A stretch of DNA of 64,000 bases from a bacterium 210820-DFI.6.37 (GTDB lineage Bacteria > Bacillota > Clostridia > Peptostreptococcales > Anaerovoracaceae), in NCBI GenBank assembly GCA_020558355.1, contig JAJCKG010000007.1:62001-126000 (forward strand), given 5' to 3'. The notes below the pieces were generated by a model. It searched no databases, was not told the DNA's origin, and was given only the letters and a program-made list of their open reading frames with translations. This document shows, piece by piece, positions 53,427 through 63,095 of this stretch. Made by a program: the position numbers and the translations under genes. Each line of letters opens with the position of its first letter. Within the stretch, counting starts at the first letter, position 1.

Positions 53427-55163
53427 TCAAAAGCTATTATCAAGGCTCAGCTGAAAGAATTCCTTTTTTGTTTTTTCCATTCTGTCCAACGCCTGCCGCC
53501 TGCTGTCCGCGGCAATACAGAAGTAAAACCGGATTTTGGGTTCCGTGCCGGAAGGGCGCGCCTTAATAAAGCCTCCGTTTTCAAAGGTCAGTCCCATCAT
53601 ATTTACCTTGGGAAAATCCAGCTCTTCAAGGCGTCCTGATCTGAGCTGTTTTCCGCTCTGGTAATACTCCCTGCTTACGATCTTCTGCCCGCCCAGGCAT
53701 GGCTGTTCGTCTTCCCTAAGCGTTCCCATAATCTGGCGGATTCGCTCTTTTCCATCCTTGCCCGTAAAGACGCGCGCCACCTGCTCATCCAGGAAACAGC
53801 CATACTGCTCATAGATTTCCTCCAGAATCTGAATCAGATTTTTTCCCTCTGTCATTTTATAATAAAGGGCTGCCTCCGCGACCAGCGCCGCTCCCAAAAC
53901 CGCGTCTTTATCCCTGGCGTAGGTTCCTTTCAGATAGCCCAGACTTTCTTCAAAGCCGAAGAGGAAGGTGCCCTTTCCGGTTTCCTCCATCTCTTTGATC
54001 CGCTCGCCGATAAATTTGAATCCTACCGGCACTTTTACCAGAGAAACGCCAAAGTCCGCGGCGATCTTCTCTGTAAGGGCTGTGGAAACCACGCTCTGCA
54101 CTATGATCCCATCTTCCGGCAGGCGATTTTCCTTCTTTTGGGAGCTGAGAATATAATAAGTCAGAATAGCGCCCACCTGATTTCCGGTCAAATGGTGGTA
54201 GGTCCCGCCACTATCTCTGCACTGCACTCCCAGCCGGTCCGAATCCGGATCGGTTGCCAGAAGAAGCTCCGCGTCCTGGCGGCGGCCGTAATCCAGAGCC
54301 AGCCTCCAGGCTCCCTCATCCTCCGGATTAGGCACTTCCACAGTAGGAAATTCCCCGTCTGGCAGCTCCTGCTCCGGAACGGTAAACACAGAATCAAATC
54401 CCATTTCATTCAGGATCCGCTTTACAAAGACCCTTCCCGCGCCATGCAAGGGCGTGTAGACAATCTTCAGGCCGCTTCCGTTTTCCCTGCTCATTTCAGG
54501 ATGAAGCAGCTGCTGGCCAACCCGCTCTATATACCGGTCATCCGTTTCCGTTCCCAGTATTTCAAGGAGGCCCTGGGACACCGCCCGCTCTTTTTCAGCA
54601 AGGGGCACATCCCATCCGCAGTCCTTCATCTTTTCCATAATCCGGTCAGCCTGGGCAGGCGGAAGCTGCGCCCCGTCTTCCCAATAAACCTTATACCCGT
54701 TATACTCCTTCGGGTTATGACTGGCTGTTATCATAACGCCCGCTATAGCTCCCTTGTCCCGAACCGCGAAGCTAAGCTCCGGCGTGGAGCGAAGGGATTC
54801 GAAAAGGTATGCCTTTATCCCGCTGGCCGCCAGCGCCAGAGCGGTTTCCAGCGCGAACTGATCTGAAAAACGGCGGGAATCAAAGGCGATGGCTACGCCC
54901 CGTTTCATGGCCTCTTCTCCCTGCTCACAGATGACCTGCCCAAGGCTGTAAGTCAGTCTGCGGATCCGATAGCGATTCATCCGGTTGGTTCCGGCTCCCA
55001 GCATTCCCCGCATGCCGCCTGTGCCAAACTCCAGATCGCAGTAAAATCGATCCTCAATTTCCTTTTCATCTGTAAGAGCCGCCAGCTCCGCCTTTGTTTC
55101 CCGGTCAAAGCAAGGACTGTCCATCCACTCCTGATACCGGACCATATATTCTTTTTTCAACAT
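53427..55163 (-). CDS. pgcA: alpha-phosphoglucomutase / phosphomannomutase
   Basis: 578 residues, the long PgcA-type enzyme that converts glucose 6-phosphate and glucose 1-phosphate. The phosphoserine loop is GVMITASHNPKEYNGYKVYW (about 137-156). The metal-binding loop is LLATDPDSDRLGVQC (near 301-315), with sugar-binding GFEESLGYLKGTYARDKD (near 400) and the phosphate-binding C-terminal RPSGTEPKIRFYF. It supplies glucose 1-phosphate for the glgC pathway encoded nearby. Its 3' end carries one copy of the 22-bp repeat; the coding end appears intact. Confidence 0.95.
   Translation of the reverse strand: MLKKEYMVRYQEWMDSPCFDRETKAELAALTDEKEIEDRFYCDLEFGTGGMRGMLGAGTNRMNRYRIRRLTYSLGQVICEQGEEAMKRGVAIAFDSRRFSDQFALETALALAASGIKAYLFESLRSTPELSFAVRDKGAIAGVMITASHNPKEYNGYKVYWEDGAQLPPAQADRIMEKMKDCGWDVPLAEKERAVSQGLLEILGTETDDRYIERVGQQLLHPEMSRENGSGLKIVYTPLHGAGRVFVKRILNEMGFDSVFTVPEQELPDGEFPTVEVPNPEDEGAWRLALDYGRRQDAELLLATDPDSDRLGVQCRDSGGTYHHLTGNQVGAILTYYILSSQKKENRLPEDGIIVQSVVSTALTEKIAADFGVSLVKVPVGFKFIGERIKEMEETGKGTFLFGFEESLGYLKGTYARDKDAVLGAALVAEAALYYKMTEGKNLIQILEEIYEQYGCFLDEQVARVFTGKDGKERIRQIMGTLREDEQPCLGGQKIVSREYYQSGKQLRSGRLEELDFPKVNMMGLTFENGGFIKARPSGTEPKIRFYFCIAADSRRQALDRMEKTKKEFFQLSLDNSF
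53440..53461. repeat. 22-bp direct repeat, copy 2 (pgcA side)
   Basis: Identical to 52427-52448. This copy codes part of the C-terminal LSLDN of the phosphoglucomutase. The repeats are 1,013 bp apart and enclose only the RhuM-Fic gene. Confidence 0.9.
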
Positions 55164-55187
55164 CTCTTCATTCCCTCCCTGTGATTA

Positions 55188-55196
55188 TGATATACT
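55188..55196 (+). promoter_or_regulatory. extended -10 of the ROK kinase gene
   Basis: Plus strand TGA-TATACT (55188-55196), a TGN extended -10, 30 bp before the start. No clear -35 box. Confidence 0.4.
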
Positions 55197-55225
55197 AATC
55201 CTAACGAAAACCCGGAGGCCTCATT

Positions 55226-56146
55226 ATGATTATGACCATCGATATCGGCGGCACTAAGACTTTGTGCGCCTGGTGGGACAAAGAACAGCTGATAAAAAAA
55301 GAGCTGTATCCCACCTCATCTATTAAAAATTATATCCCTTTTGTAAAAGAACATACCCGGGGGTTCTCCATAGACGCCCTGTGCTTTGCCATGGCCGGGC
55401 CGATTGTTGGAAACCGGCTGGAGCTGACCAACACCGGCCAGACGATCCTGCTGGATCAGCTGAAAAGCTGCGTCTCCCATATACCCCATGTTCTCTTTCT
55501 CAATGATCTGCAGGCTCTGGGCCACGCTCTGCCACGCCTGAAACCGGACCAGCTGCGCGTCTTCCAAGCAGGCTCTGCCGGTCACACCGGCGCCGGATCC
55601 AAGGCAATCCTTTCCATAGGCACCGGACTGGGGATTTCCGCTGTCACAAAGGAGGGCCTTGTGCTTCCATCGGAAGGAGGCCACGCGGACTTCGCTCCCC
55701 GGGACCCTAAGCAGCTGCGGGTCCTGGAGTATCTCAAGGACAAATACGGCCATGTCAGCTATGAACGGGTCCTTTCCGGACAGGGACTGGCCGATCTTTA
55801 CGAGGCTCTGTCGGGCTCCGCGCCTGAAGCCCCGGAGCAGGTTACAGCTGGCGCCTTAGATGGAGATCCGAAAGCTCTGGAAACCTTCCGTCTCTTTACC
55901 CGCGTCCTGGCCGCCGCCTGCGGTAATACCGCTCTGACCTTTATGGCGTCAGGCGGGATCTATCTGGGCGGCGGCATTATGCCTAAAATCCTGCCCCTGC
56001 TGGACCGGAGCGTCTTTGAAAAGGCCTTTCTTGATAAAGGGCGCTTCAGCAGGTGGCTCTGTCAGGTTCCGGTTTATGTGATTTTAGATGAAATGGCCCC
56101 GTCCATAGGAGCCGCCGCCCGCGGACAGTCAGCGGCGGGTATCTGA
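55226..56146 (+). CDS. glucokinase-like sugar kinase
   Basis: 306 residues. N-terminal phosphate-binding loop IDIGGTKTLCAWWDK (about 5-19), then FLNDLQALGHALPRL (catalytic Asp near 92), ILSIGTGLGISAV (ATP phosphate-2 loop, near 133-145) and EGGHADFAPRDPKQ, the glucose-binding Glu-Gly-Gly-His motif of the bacterial Glk family. The C-terminal FMASGGIYLGGGIMP contains the adenosine motif. The zinc-binding CxCGxxGC of typical ROK proteins is absent, so it is closer to the Glk group. It should phosphorylate glucose, released for example by the GH13-GH77 enzyme. Its end overlaps the converging gene by 18 bp. Confidence 0.88.
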   Translation: MIMTIDIGGTKTLCAWWDKEQLIKKELYPTSSIKNYIPFVKEHTRGFSIDALCFAMAGPIVGNRLELTNTGQTILLDQLKSCVSHIPHVLFLNDLQALGHALPRLKPDQLRVFQAGSAGHTGAGSKAILSIGTGLGISAVTKEGLVLPSEGGHADFAPRDPKQLRVLEYLKDKYGHVSYERVLSGQGLADLYEALSGSAPEAPEQVTAGALDGDPKALETFRLFTRVLAAACGNTALTFMASGGIYLGGGIMPKILPLLDRSVFEKAFLDKGRFSRWLCQVPVYVILDEMAPSIGAAARGQSAAGI

Positions 56147-59100
56147 CGCCAATTTTTTCAGACGCGCCGCCAGTTCCGGCGTCAGCTGGGAATCGTCCGC
56201 CCGCCAGGTCCAGTTTCCCTCCGCCTGACCCGGAATATTCATGCGGCATTCATCGCCCAGTCCCAGGTGATCCTGCAGCGGGATAATAACCCAGGGCGCC
56301 GGGCTTTCATATAACGTCTCGATGATTCTCTGAGGGTCTTTGACTCCGCAGTCCCTACACCATCCGGCCAGGGTCTGATTATCGTGGGTTCCGGAGTAAA
56401 ACACCTTATATGGCTCTTCCATGGTCTCCATTTCCCCCGCGGAAAACTGATAGACCAGCATTCCCGGACAGCCTGTAAGCTTTAAAAGGTTGTGGACCTG
56501 AGGATCCAGAAGGCCCAGGTCCTCCGCGAGAAGAGGAAGCGGCCCCAGCTTTTCCGCAAGAGCCCCGAAAAAGTCCTTTCCCGGACCCGGAAGCCACCAG
56601 CCGCCGCAAGGCTCCTTTCCCTGCGGGACAGCGTAAAAAGCGGAAAAGCCGCGGAAGTGATCCAGTCTTATATAATCGAATCGCTCCATGGCGCGGGACA
56701 TACGCTTTACCCACCAGTCATAGCCGGTCTTTTTCAATTCGTCCCAGTCATACAGCGGATTTCCCCAGTTCTGCCCCTTCGCGTTAAAAGAGTCCGGAGG
56801 AACACCGGCTCCCGCCAGAGGATAGCCGTATTTGTCCAGCAGAAAAACTTCCCTGTGGGCCCAGGTGTCCGCGCTGTCCGTGCCAGCGTAAACAGGCAGA
56901 TCCCCGATAATCGAGATTCCTTTGCCTTTCGCGTACATCCTGATTTTATTCCAGCGGTCCCAGAAAAGGAACTGCTCTTTTTTGATCTGCTCCAGCTCAT
57001 CCGCCTTTTTCTCCCGCCAGTAATCCAGCCCCCGCCGGTTCTTTTCCGCCTCGGGCCACTGCTGCCAGGGCCGTCCCCTGAACGCTTTTTTCAGCACCTG
57101 ATAGAGCGCGTAATCCTCCAGCCAGAAGGCTTCCTTCCCGCAAAAGGCTTCGTATTCCCGTTTCTTTGGCTCTGTTTGACCAGAAGAAGACAAAAGCCTA
57201 GTGTCCCCCGCAAAAAGAGCCGGACTGGAATAAGGCGACCTGTTTTCGTCCGCCGGATTTAAAGGAAGAATCTGCCACAGCTTCTGCCCCGCGTCCCGCA
57301 GATAATCGATAAATTCCTCCGCACGTTCATCCAGCCCGCCGCCGGGAAGGGAAGAGACATGGCAGAGTACGCCCGCGCTCCGGGCAAGCTCCAGCCTTGC
57401 GGGAGCGGAGCCTCTGCAATAAAACAGCTTTGCCCCAAGAGGCGGAAGCTCCGCAAAGATTTCCGATCCTTCAAAAGAGATTTCTTCCGAGTGGAGCAGC
57501 TCCAGCGCGTAGCCGGTTCCCCTAGGCAGCTTTAGATGAAGCAAGGCCCCTTCGGAGGGATGATTGTTTACCGCGGCAATGAGGGCTTCCTCTCCCGATT
57601 CTGACCACCGCCGGATGACGCAGACCCGCTCTCCCTCCCAGTCAAAGGCGAATTTTCCAGAAGCGAGAAAGCTGTATTGCTTCCGCAAAAGAGCCAGCGT
57701 CCGGTAATGGGCCAGCAGCTCCTGATCCTCTCTTCCCCACGGGTAGGTTCCCCGGTTATATGGGTCCTCAAAGCCCTGGACGCCTGCCTCGTCTCCATAA
57801 TACAGGCAAGGTACTCCCGGCAGAACGTACTGTAAAAGAGACAGGGCTTTCAGCCGTTTTCGCGCCAGCTCCAGCTTGTCCCCAGGCAGCCGGTACGCTT
57901 CCTTTTCCATATCAGAAAGTCCTTCCGGCCCTTCTCCCAGCAAAGTCAGAATCCGGATCCGGTCATGGCTTCCCACCAGATTCAGCGCGCCGTAAAAGCT
58001 TTCCGGCGGGTAGTTTTCCGCCAGACTCCTAAGTCCCTTTACCAGGGCCTTGGCGGAACACCTCTGCCGTATGAAGTCGGTCAGGAGATCCCGAAACGGG
58101 TAATTCATCACCGAGTCCAGCTCATCTCCCAAAAGATAGCGCCGCTGGACCCCGTAGCTCACTTTATTGCTGGCGTCTTCCCAGACCTCTCCCAGCAGCA
58201 GTCCTTCCGGATCGGTTTCCTTAACAGCCTTTCGGATACCGGAAACGCAGGAATCCGGAAGCTCATCGGCCACATCCAGCCGCCATCCGGAGGCTCCCTC
58301 TCTGAGCCAATAGCGGATAACGCTGTCCTCATTTTCATAAAGGAATTTTCGGTATCCCGGATCCTCCTCGTTTACATTGGGAAGGGAGCCTACGCCCCAC
58401 CAGCACTCGTATTCATCCGGAAACCGGCTGAACCTGTACCAGCTGTAATAGGGAGATTCCGGTCCCTGGCACGCTCCCGGCCCCGGATAATTGCCAAACT
58501 GATTAAAGTAAAGGCTGTCCGCTCCGGTATGGTTAAACACTCCGTCCAGAATAAGCCGGATTCCCAGCCGTTCCGCGTCCCGGGCCAGCCTGCGGAAATC
58601 CTCAAGGGTCCCAAAGGACGGGTCGATTTGGAAATAGTCGGCCGTATCATATTTGTGGTTGCTGGAAGCGGCAAAGATCGGGTTCAGATAAACCGCGCCC
58701 ACGCCCATACTTTTCAGATAAAAAAGACGGCCGCGGATGCCTGCCAGCGTGCCGCCGAAAAAAGGCCACCGGGTCACTTCTCCTTTGGCGTTTTTCGTAT
58801 AATAGGGCCGGTCGTTCCAGTTCTGCTGAATCACCCGGCCGGGTCCTTTCCAGTCCGGACCCGGGTCAGCCGCCATCTGCCGCTCCATCCAGTCTTCGCT
58901 CCTGGCAAACCGGTCCGGAAAAATCTGATATACGATGGCGTTCTTATACCAGGCCGGAACCGGCTCCGGCCTGTAGACCGTAATCTGAAAAGCCGGCGGT
59001 ATATGATCATACAGCTGCCCTTCCCCGCCGGATTGCTCCGGATTGTTTCCATAGTAAAAGACGCCTTCCTGGCTTTCTATGACAAAATAATACCAGCATA

Positions 59101-59338
59101 GCTTTGGCTCCGGGGTGACAAAGGAAACAGAAAACACCTCTTCCTTCTCTGAAAGCTCCCGCTCCATGGCAAGCCGCTCATCTCCCTTTGTCTCCTGCCA
59201 CAGGTTCAGGCGGCAAAGAACAGGCCCGCTTTCCGCCTCAGCCTTCAGGCGTATCGTAAGAAGCGTCCCGGAAGGAACGGCTCCCCCGGGATTTCGATAT
59301 TCTTTTTTCTGTGAATCATGACAGCATTTTATGGACAT
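56129..59338 (-). CDS. fused GH13 alpha-glucan hydrolase and GH77 4-alpha-glucanotransferase
   Basis: 1069 residues. The N-terminal ~150 are a beta domain of glucan-binding type. The GH13 barrel follows (about 155-640): VYLNPIFAASSNHKYDTADY, DGVFNHTG, GWRLDVADE (nucleophile Asp), LLGEVWED (acid Glu), LVGSHDRIRI. From ~660 a full GH77/MalQ enzyme follows: HVSSLPGG, WQILPLNPADENRSPYSSP, GDLPVYAGTDSADTWAH, RLDHFRGFSAFY (nucleophile), LLAEDLGLLDPQVHNLL (acid), SGTHDNQTLAGW. No signal peptide, so it works in the cytoplasm. It should trim and rearrange glycogen branches. Start codon overlaps the glgA end. Confidence 0.93.
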   Translation of the reverse strand: MSIKCCHDSQKKEYRNPGGAVPSGTLLTIRLKAEAESGPVLCRLNLWQETKGDERLAMERELSEKEEVFSVSFVTPEPKLCWYYFVIESQEGVFYYGNNPEQSGGEGQLYDHIPPAFQITVYRPEPVPAWYKNAIVYQIFPDRFARSEDWMERQMAADPGPDWKGPGRVIQQNWNDRPYYTKNAKGEVTRWPFFGGTLAGIRGRLFYLKSMGVGAVYLNPIFAASSNHKYDTADYFQIDPSFGTLEDFRRLARDAERLGIRLILDGVFNHTGADSLYFNQFGNYPGPGACQGPESPYYSWYRFSRFPDEYECWWGVGSLPNVNEEDPGYRKFLYENEDSVIRYWLREGASGWRLDVADELPDSCVSGIRKAVKETDPEGLLLGEVWEDASNKVSYGVQRRYLLGDELDSVMNYPFRDLLTDFIRQRCSAKALVKGLRSLAENYPPESFYGALNLVGSHDRIRILTLLGEGPEGLSDMEKEAYRLPGDKLELARKRLKALSLLQYVLPGVPCLYYGDEAGVQGFEDPYNRGTYPWGREDQELLAHYRTLALLRKQYSFLASGKFAFDWEGERVCVIRRWSESGEEALIAAVNNHPSEGALLHLKLPRGTGYALELLHSEEISFEGSEIFAELPPLGAKLFYCRGSAPARLELARSAGVLCHVSSLPGGGLDERAEEFIDYLRDAGQKLWQILPLNPADENRSPYSSPALFAGDTRLLSSSGQTEPKKREYEAFCGKEAFWLEDYALYQVLKKAFRGRPWQQWPEAEKNRRGLDYWREKKADELEQIKKEQFLFWDRWNKIRMYAKGKGISIIGDLPVYAGTDSADTWAHREVFLLDKYGYPLAGAGVPPDSFNAKGQNWGNPLYDWDELKKTGYDWWVKRMSRAMERFDYIRLDHFRGFSAFYAVPQGKEPCGGWWLPGPGKDFFGALAEKLGPLPLLAEDLGLLDPQVHNLLKLTGCPGMLVYQFSAGEMETMEEPYKVFYSGTHDNQTLAGWCRDCGVKDPQRIIETLYESPAPWVIIPLQDHLGLGDECRMNIPGQAEGNWTWRADDSQLTPELAARLKKLASDTRR

Positions 59339-60798
59339 AACAGTTCCTCATATAATTCAATATACTGCTTTGCCGAGCGCTTCCAGGAAAAGTCCTTTCT
59401 CATGGCCCGCTTTACAAGAGCGTCCCAGGAGGAACGGCTCTCCCGGTAAAGCTCCACCCCCTGTTTTACCGCGTAAAGCAGCTCGTGCGCGTTGTAATTG
59501 GCAAAGCCGAACCCGTCTCCTGTATCTTCGTACCGGTTATAGGGGATTACGCTGTCCTTCAGGCCGCCTGTTTCTCTTACAACCGGAATGGTCCCATAGC
59601 GCATGGCAATCATCTGCGAAAGCCCGCATGGTTCAAATCTGGAAGGCATCAGCAGAAGATCAGCGCCCGCGTAAAACCTGGAGGACATGGCCAGGTCAAA
59701 GGTCATGCAGGCCCGGACTTTGTCTGGCATTACGCTCTGGTAATGACGGAAGGCTGATTCATATTTTTCGTCGCCTACGCCCAGGACTGCCAGCTGCAGA
59801 TCCTCCCGCAGCAGCTCTTCTAAAATTCCCAGCACCAGATCCAGTCCCTTCTGCTCGGTAAGGCGGCTGATCATAACGATCAGAGGCACATCCGGATCCT
59901 GCTTTAGCCCCAGCCGCTTTTGCAGCGCCGCTTTATTGACGGGCTTTCCCTTCCTGAAAGTTGACGCGTTGTATTTCTCCGCAATATAAGGGTCCCGTCC
60001 CGGAGAATAACGATAGAGATCGATGCCGTTTAAAATTCCTGACAGCACAGACTGCCTCCGCTGAAAGATCTCTTCCATATGCTCGCCGTACCAGGCGGTT
60101 TTAATCTCCTCCGCGTAGGAAGGACTTACCGTAGTCAGGCGATCGCTGTAATAAAGCGCTCCCTGCATATAATTGACCGCGTCCCCGAAGGAAAGCTGAT
60201 CCACCGCAGGCTTGCTTTGGGAAAGGCCCAGCACGTCTCCAAGCAGATAGCCCGGAAAGATCCCCTGGAACCTGAGATTGTGAACGGAAAAAACGGTGCG
60301 GATTTTCGCGTAAGCAGGCAGGGCCATGTACTGTTCCCTGAGGAAAACCGGAACAAGGGCCGTATGCCAGTCGTTGCAGTGAATCACATCCGGCGAAAAC
60401 CCCGGTATCCACTGAAGGCTTTCCAAAACAGCCTTGCTGAAAAAGGCGATCCGTTCTCCGTCATCACCGTATCCGTATGGAGAAGGCCGTTTAAAATAAT
60501 ATTCGTTGTCGATAAAATAATAAGTGACGCCCTTTCTCTTTAAGGTTTCCACGCCGCAGTACTGGCTTCGCCATGCCAGCGGGACGGTAAACTCAGCGAT
60601 TTTTCGCATTTTTTCTTTATATTCGGAAGGGATGGTATCCAGCTTTGGCAGGATCACCCGCATGTCGGCTCCTTCTTTGCAGACGGCGGAAGGAAGCGAG
60701 CCGCCTACATCCCCCAGCCCTCCCGTTTTTATAAAGGGCTCCGCCTCAAAAATAGCGTATAAAATCTGAAGTTTGTTTTTCTCCGGTTTTCTGGTCAT
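59329..60798 (-). CDS. glgA: glycogen synthase (ADP-glucose type)
   Basis: 489 residues from the ATG at 60798, where AAAGGA lies six bases upstream; an ATG at 60813 overlaps the glgD stop (TGATG) and is also open. GT5 enzyme that adds glucose from ADP-glucose to glycogen. The N-terminal KTGGLGDVGGSLPSAV is the sugar-nucleotide loop (KTGGL, near 23). HCNDWHTALVPVFL, SVHNLRFQGIFPG, LTTVSPSYAEEI and GILNGIDLYRYSPGRD follow. The C-terminal ISRLTEQKGLDLVLGI and PSRFEPCGLSQMIAMRYGTI hold the catalytic Glu. It lies between glgD and the GH13-GH77 gene. Confidence 0.95.
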   Translation of the reverse strand: MTRKPEKNKLQILYAIFEAEPFIKTGGLGDVGGSLPSAVCKEGADMRVILPKLDTIPSEYKEKMRKIAEFTVPLAWRSQYCGVETLKRKGVTYYFIDNEYYFKRPSPYGYGDDGERIAFFSKAVLESLQWIPGFSPDVIHCNDWHTALVPVFLREQYMALPAYAKIRTVFSVHNLRFQGIFPGYLLGDVLGLSQSKPAVDQLSFGDAVNYMQGALYYSDRLTTVSPSYAEEIKTAWYGEHMEEIFQRRQSVLSGILNGIDLYRYSPGRDPYIAEKYNASTFRKGKPVNKAALQKRLGLKQDPDVPLIVMISRLTEQKGLDLVLGILEELLREDLQLAVLGVGDEKYESAFRHYQSVMPDKVRACMTFDLAMSSRFYAGADLLLMPSRFEPCGLSQMIAMRYGTIPVVRETGGLKDSVIPYNRYEDTGDGFGFANYNAHELLYAVKQGVELYRESRSSWDALVKRAMRKDFSWKRSAKQYIELYEELLCP

Positions 60799-60812
60799 CT
60801 TTTTTCCTTTCA

Positions 60813-61916
60813 TCAGACGCGTTGATTCTTTCCGATTACCAGCGGCATATACCGGCTGCCGCTGAGATGGCTTCCTTCACTGATCCTCGCGAACTTATCG
60901 CAGATAACGTTTTCCAGGACTGCCCCCGGCGCAATGGTTCCCCGCTGCATAATAATGGAGTTTTTCACAACAGCTCCCTTGCCGATCTTTACATTTCGGA
61001 AAAGAATGCTGTTTTCCACAGTTCCCTCGATCATGCAGCCGCTGGACACCAGGGAATTGAAGATATGGCATCCCTTTAAATATTTGGAAGGAGGCGCGTC
61101 CTGTACCTTGGTAAAGATTTTTTTCTTATTGCCGAACAGCTCTTCTCGGATTTCCGGTTTCAAAAGTTCCATAGAGCAGCGCATATAATCATAAGAGCTG
61201 TCAACCGCGCCTACATACCCATCAAATGGATAGGAAAGAATCTTCATATTGCTGGCGTTTTCGCTGAGCAGCTCGATCATATCCACATAGTCCATAGCCT
61301 CATACCAGTCCATCAGGGCAAGCAGATCTCTTATATTAATAATAAAGCAGTCCATAAACCACGCCGCGTTGCCGGCCATCTCTCTTACGGTCCCTATCAG
61401 CGCGCCGTTCTGGTCAAGCTCCAGGAATGGTCCCCGCTTCATGTGAGCGTCCGGGATTTCCTTATAAAGCATCGTCACCTGAGCGCCGGAGGAACGATGC
61501 CGCTCCACGATGGGTTCAAAATCGATATTAAAGATCTTGTTGCTGGCGCTTACAATCACCGTATCTTCTTTGGCCCGGTCCAGATAAGGCCGGTTCTGAA
61601 TGAAATCCCGCAGCAGGAATTTTCCCTCAAACCGCTTCATGCCATAAACGGAGCCGGGGAGCAGGAACAGTCCGCCTTCTTTTCGGTCTAAAGACCATTC
61701 CTTGCCGGAACCCAGATGGTCCACAATGGACCTGTAGTAATAGGCCGTGGTGACGCCTACTGTGCGGATGCCCGAATGTACCATGTTGGAAAGAGGAAAG
61801 TCCACCAGCCTGTATCTTCCTCCGAAAGGAATGGTCCCTACCGGGCGCAGCTCCGCCAGCTTTCCAAAATTTTCATTGACAAAATTGGTCGTAATATATC
61901 CCAGAACTTTATTCAT
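60813..61916 (-). CDS. glgD: GlgD, ADP-glucose pyrophosphorylase-like subunit
   Basis: 367 residues from the ATG at 61916 (AAAGGAGGTGCCCTTC upstream; the frame opens at 62036 but enters glgC). A GlgC paralogue: N-terminal nucleotidyltransferase fold with [20 protein letters not shown], and a C-terminal left-handed beta-helix with many hexapeptide repeats ([20 protein letters not shown]). The GGGxGxRL nucleotide loop found in active GlgC is not recognisable, which fits GlgD being a regulatory partner of GlgC, as in Bacillus. It overlaps the glgC stop by 8 bp. Confidence 0.93.
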   Translation of the reverse strand: MNKVLGYITTNFVNENFGKLAELRPVGTIPFGGRYRLVDFPLSNMVHSGIRTVGVTTAYYYRSIVDHLGSGKEWSLDRKEGGLFLLPGSVYGMKRFEGKFLLRDFIQNRPYLDRAKEDTVIVSASNKIFNIDFEPIVERHRSSGAQVTMLYKEIPDAHMKRGPFLELDQNGALIGTVREMAGNAAWFMDCFIINIRDLLALMDWYEAMDYVDMIELLSENASNMKILSYPFDGYVGAVDSSYDYMRCSMELLKPEIREELFGNKKKIFTKVQDAPPSKYLKGCHIFNSLVSSGCMIEGTVENSILFRNVKIGKGAVVKNSIIMQRGTIAPGAVLENVICDKFARISEGSHLSGSRYMPLVIGKNQRV

Positions 61917-63081
61917 GAAGGGCACCTCCTTTTGTTTCAATGGTTTCCGCGGTGGCATTATCGCCGATGACTGCGATTTCCGCGGAATCGCAGCTTCCCA
62001 GCTTGGTTCCCGCGGGCACAACGGAATTTTCTCCAATGATGGAGCGGCAGACCTGGGCTCCCTCCATAATCATAGCTCCCGGCAGGAGGATGGAATCTTT
62101 CACGCAGGCTCCTTCACCGATAAAAACGTTAAAGCTCAGGATGGAGTTTTCCACCTGCCCCAGGACCCGGCTTCCATTGCAGATGAGACAATTGTCGATG
62201 GACGCGTCAAGGCCGATGTAATGAGGCGGATAAAGGTTGGAATTGCTGAAAATCCGCATATCATCATCAAAGATATCAAAGCTGGGATTCTCATCCAGCA
62301 GCTCCATATTGGTCTGATAGTAGCTGTCGATGGTTCCTACGTCCTTCCAATAGCCGTTAAAGGTATACGCGTATAATTTTTTGTTTTCCTTCAGCAGAGC
62401 CGGAATCACATTTTTCCCGAAATCGTGGTCAGAGCCGGAATCCGCGTCGTCCTTTCGCAGCGCTTCTCTTAAAACCGGCCAGTTAAAAATGTAGATACCC
62501 ATAGACGCCAGATTGCTGTCCGGTTCCTTTGGTTTTTCCGCGAATTTGCTGATCTTTCCACTTTTATCCGCTGTAAGGATGCCAAAGCGGCTGGCTTCCT
62601 CCCATTCCACTTCCATTACGGAAATGGTCAGGTCGGCTCCGCTCTTTTTATGGAAGTCCAGCATCAGGCTGTAATCCATTTTGTAAAGATGATCCCCTGA
62701 GATAATCAGAACATATTCGGGATTATAATTGTCGATAAAATCCATGTTGCGGAAAACCGCGTCGGCCGTTCCCCGATACCACTGTCCTCCCGTTTCGGTA
62801 GCGTAAGGCGGCAGGACGAACACGCCGCCATAAGCGTCATCCAGATCCCAGGCGGCCCCGGTCCCGATATAGGAGTTGAGAAGCAGCGGCTTGTACTGGG
62901 TCAAAACTCCTACTGTGTTAATATTTGAATTGGTGCAGTTAGAAAGGCTGAAATCGATGATCCGGTACTTTCCCCCGAACGCTACCGCGGGCTTCGCGAT
63001 GTTCTTTGTCAGCGCTCCCAGACGACTGCCCTGGCCTCCCGCCAGCAGCATTGCCACACACTCCTGTTGCTGCATTTGCAT
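61909..63081 (-). CDS. glgC: glucose-1-phosphate adenylyltransferase
   Basis: 390 residues. It makes ADP-glucose from ATP and glucose 1-phosphate, the committed step of glycogen synthesis. The catalytic loop is [20 protein letters not shown] (about 13-32), followed by [32 protein letters not shown] (near 129) carries the metal-binding Asp, with [19 protein letters not shown] and [13 protein letters not shown] for the sugar site. The beta-helix end is [20 protein letters not shown]. First of the glgC-glgD-glgA run; ribosome binding site AAAGGAGGTTTTATT. Gap to glgP is 14 bp. Confidence 0.96.
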   Translation of the reverse strand: MQMQQQECVAMLLAGGQGSRLGALTKNIAKPAVAFGGKYRIIDFSLSNCTNSNINTVGVLTQYKPLLLNSYIGTGAAWDLDDAYGGVFVLPPYATETGGQWYRGTADAVFRNMDFIDNYNPEYVLIISGDHLYKMDYSLMLDFHKKSGADLTISVMEVEWEEASRFGILTADKSGKISKFAEKPKEPDSNLASMGIYIFNWPVLREALRKDDADSGSDHDFGKNVIPALLKENKKLYAYTFNGYWKDVGTIDSYYQTNMELLDENPSFDIFDDDMRIFSNSNLYPPHYIGLDASIDNCLICNGSRVLGQVENSILSFNVFIGEGACVKDSILLPGAMIMEGAQVCRSIIGENSVVPAGTKLGSCDSAEIAVIGDNATAETIETKGGALHE

Positions 63082-63095
63082 AATAAAACCTCCTT

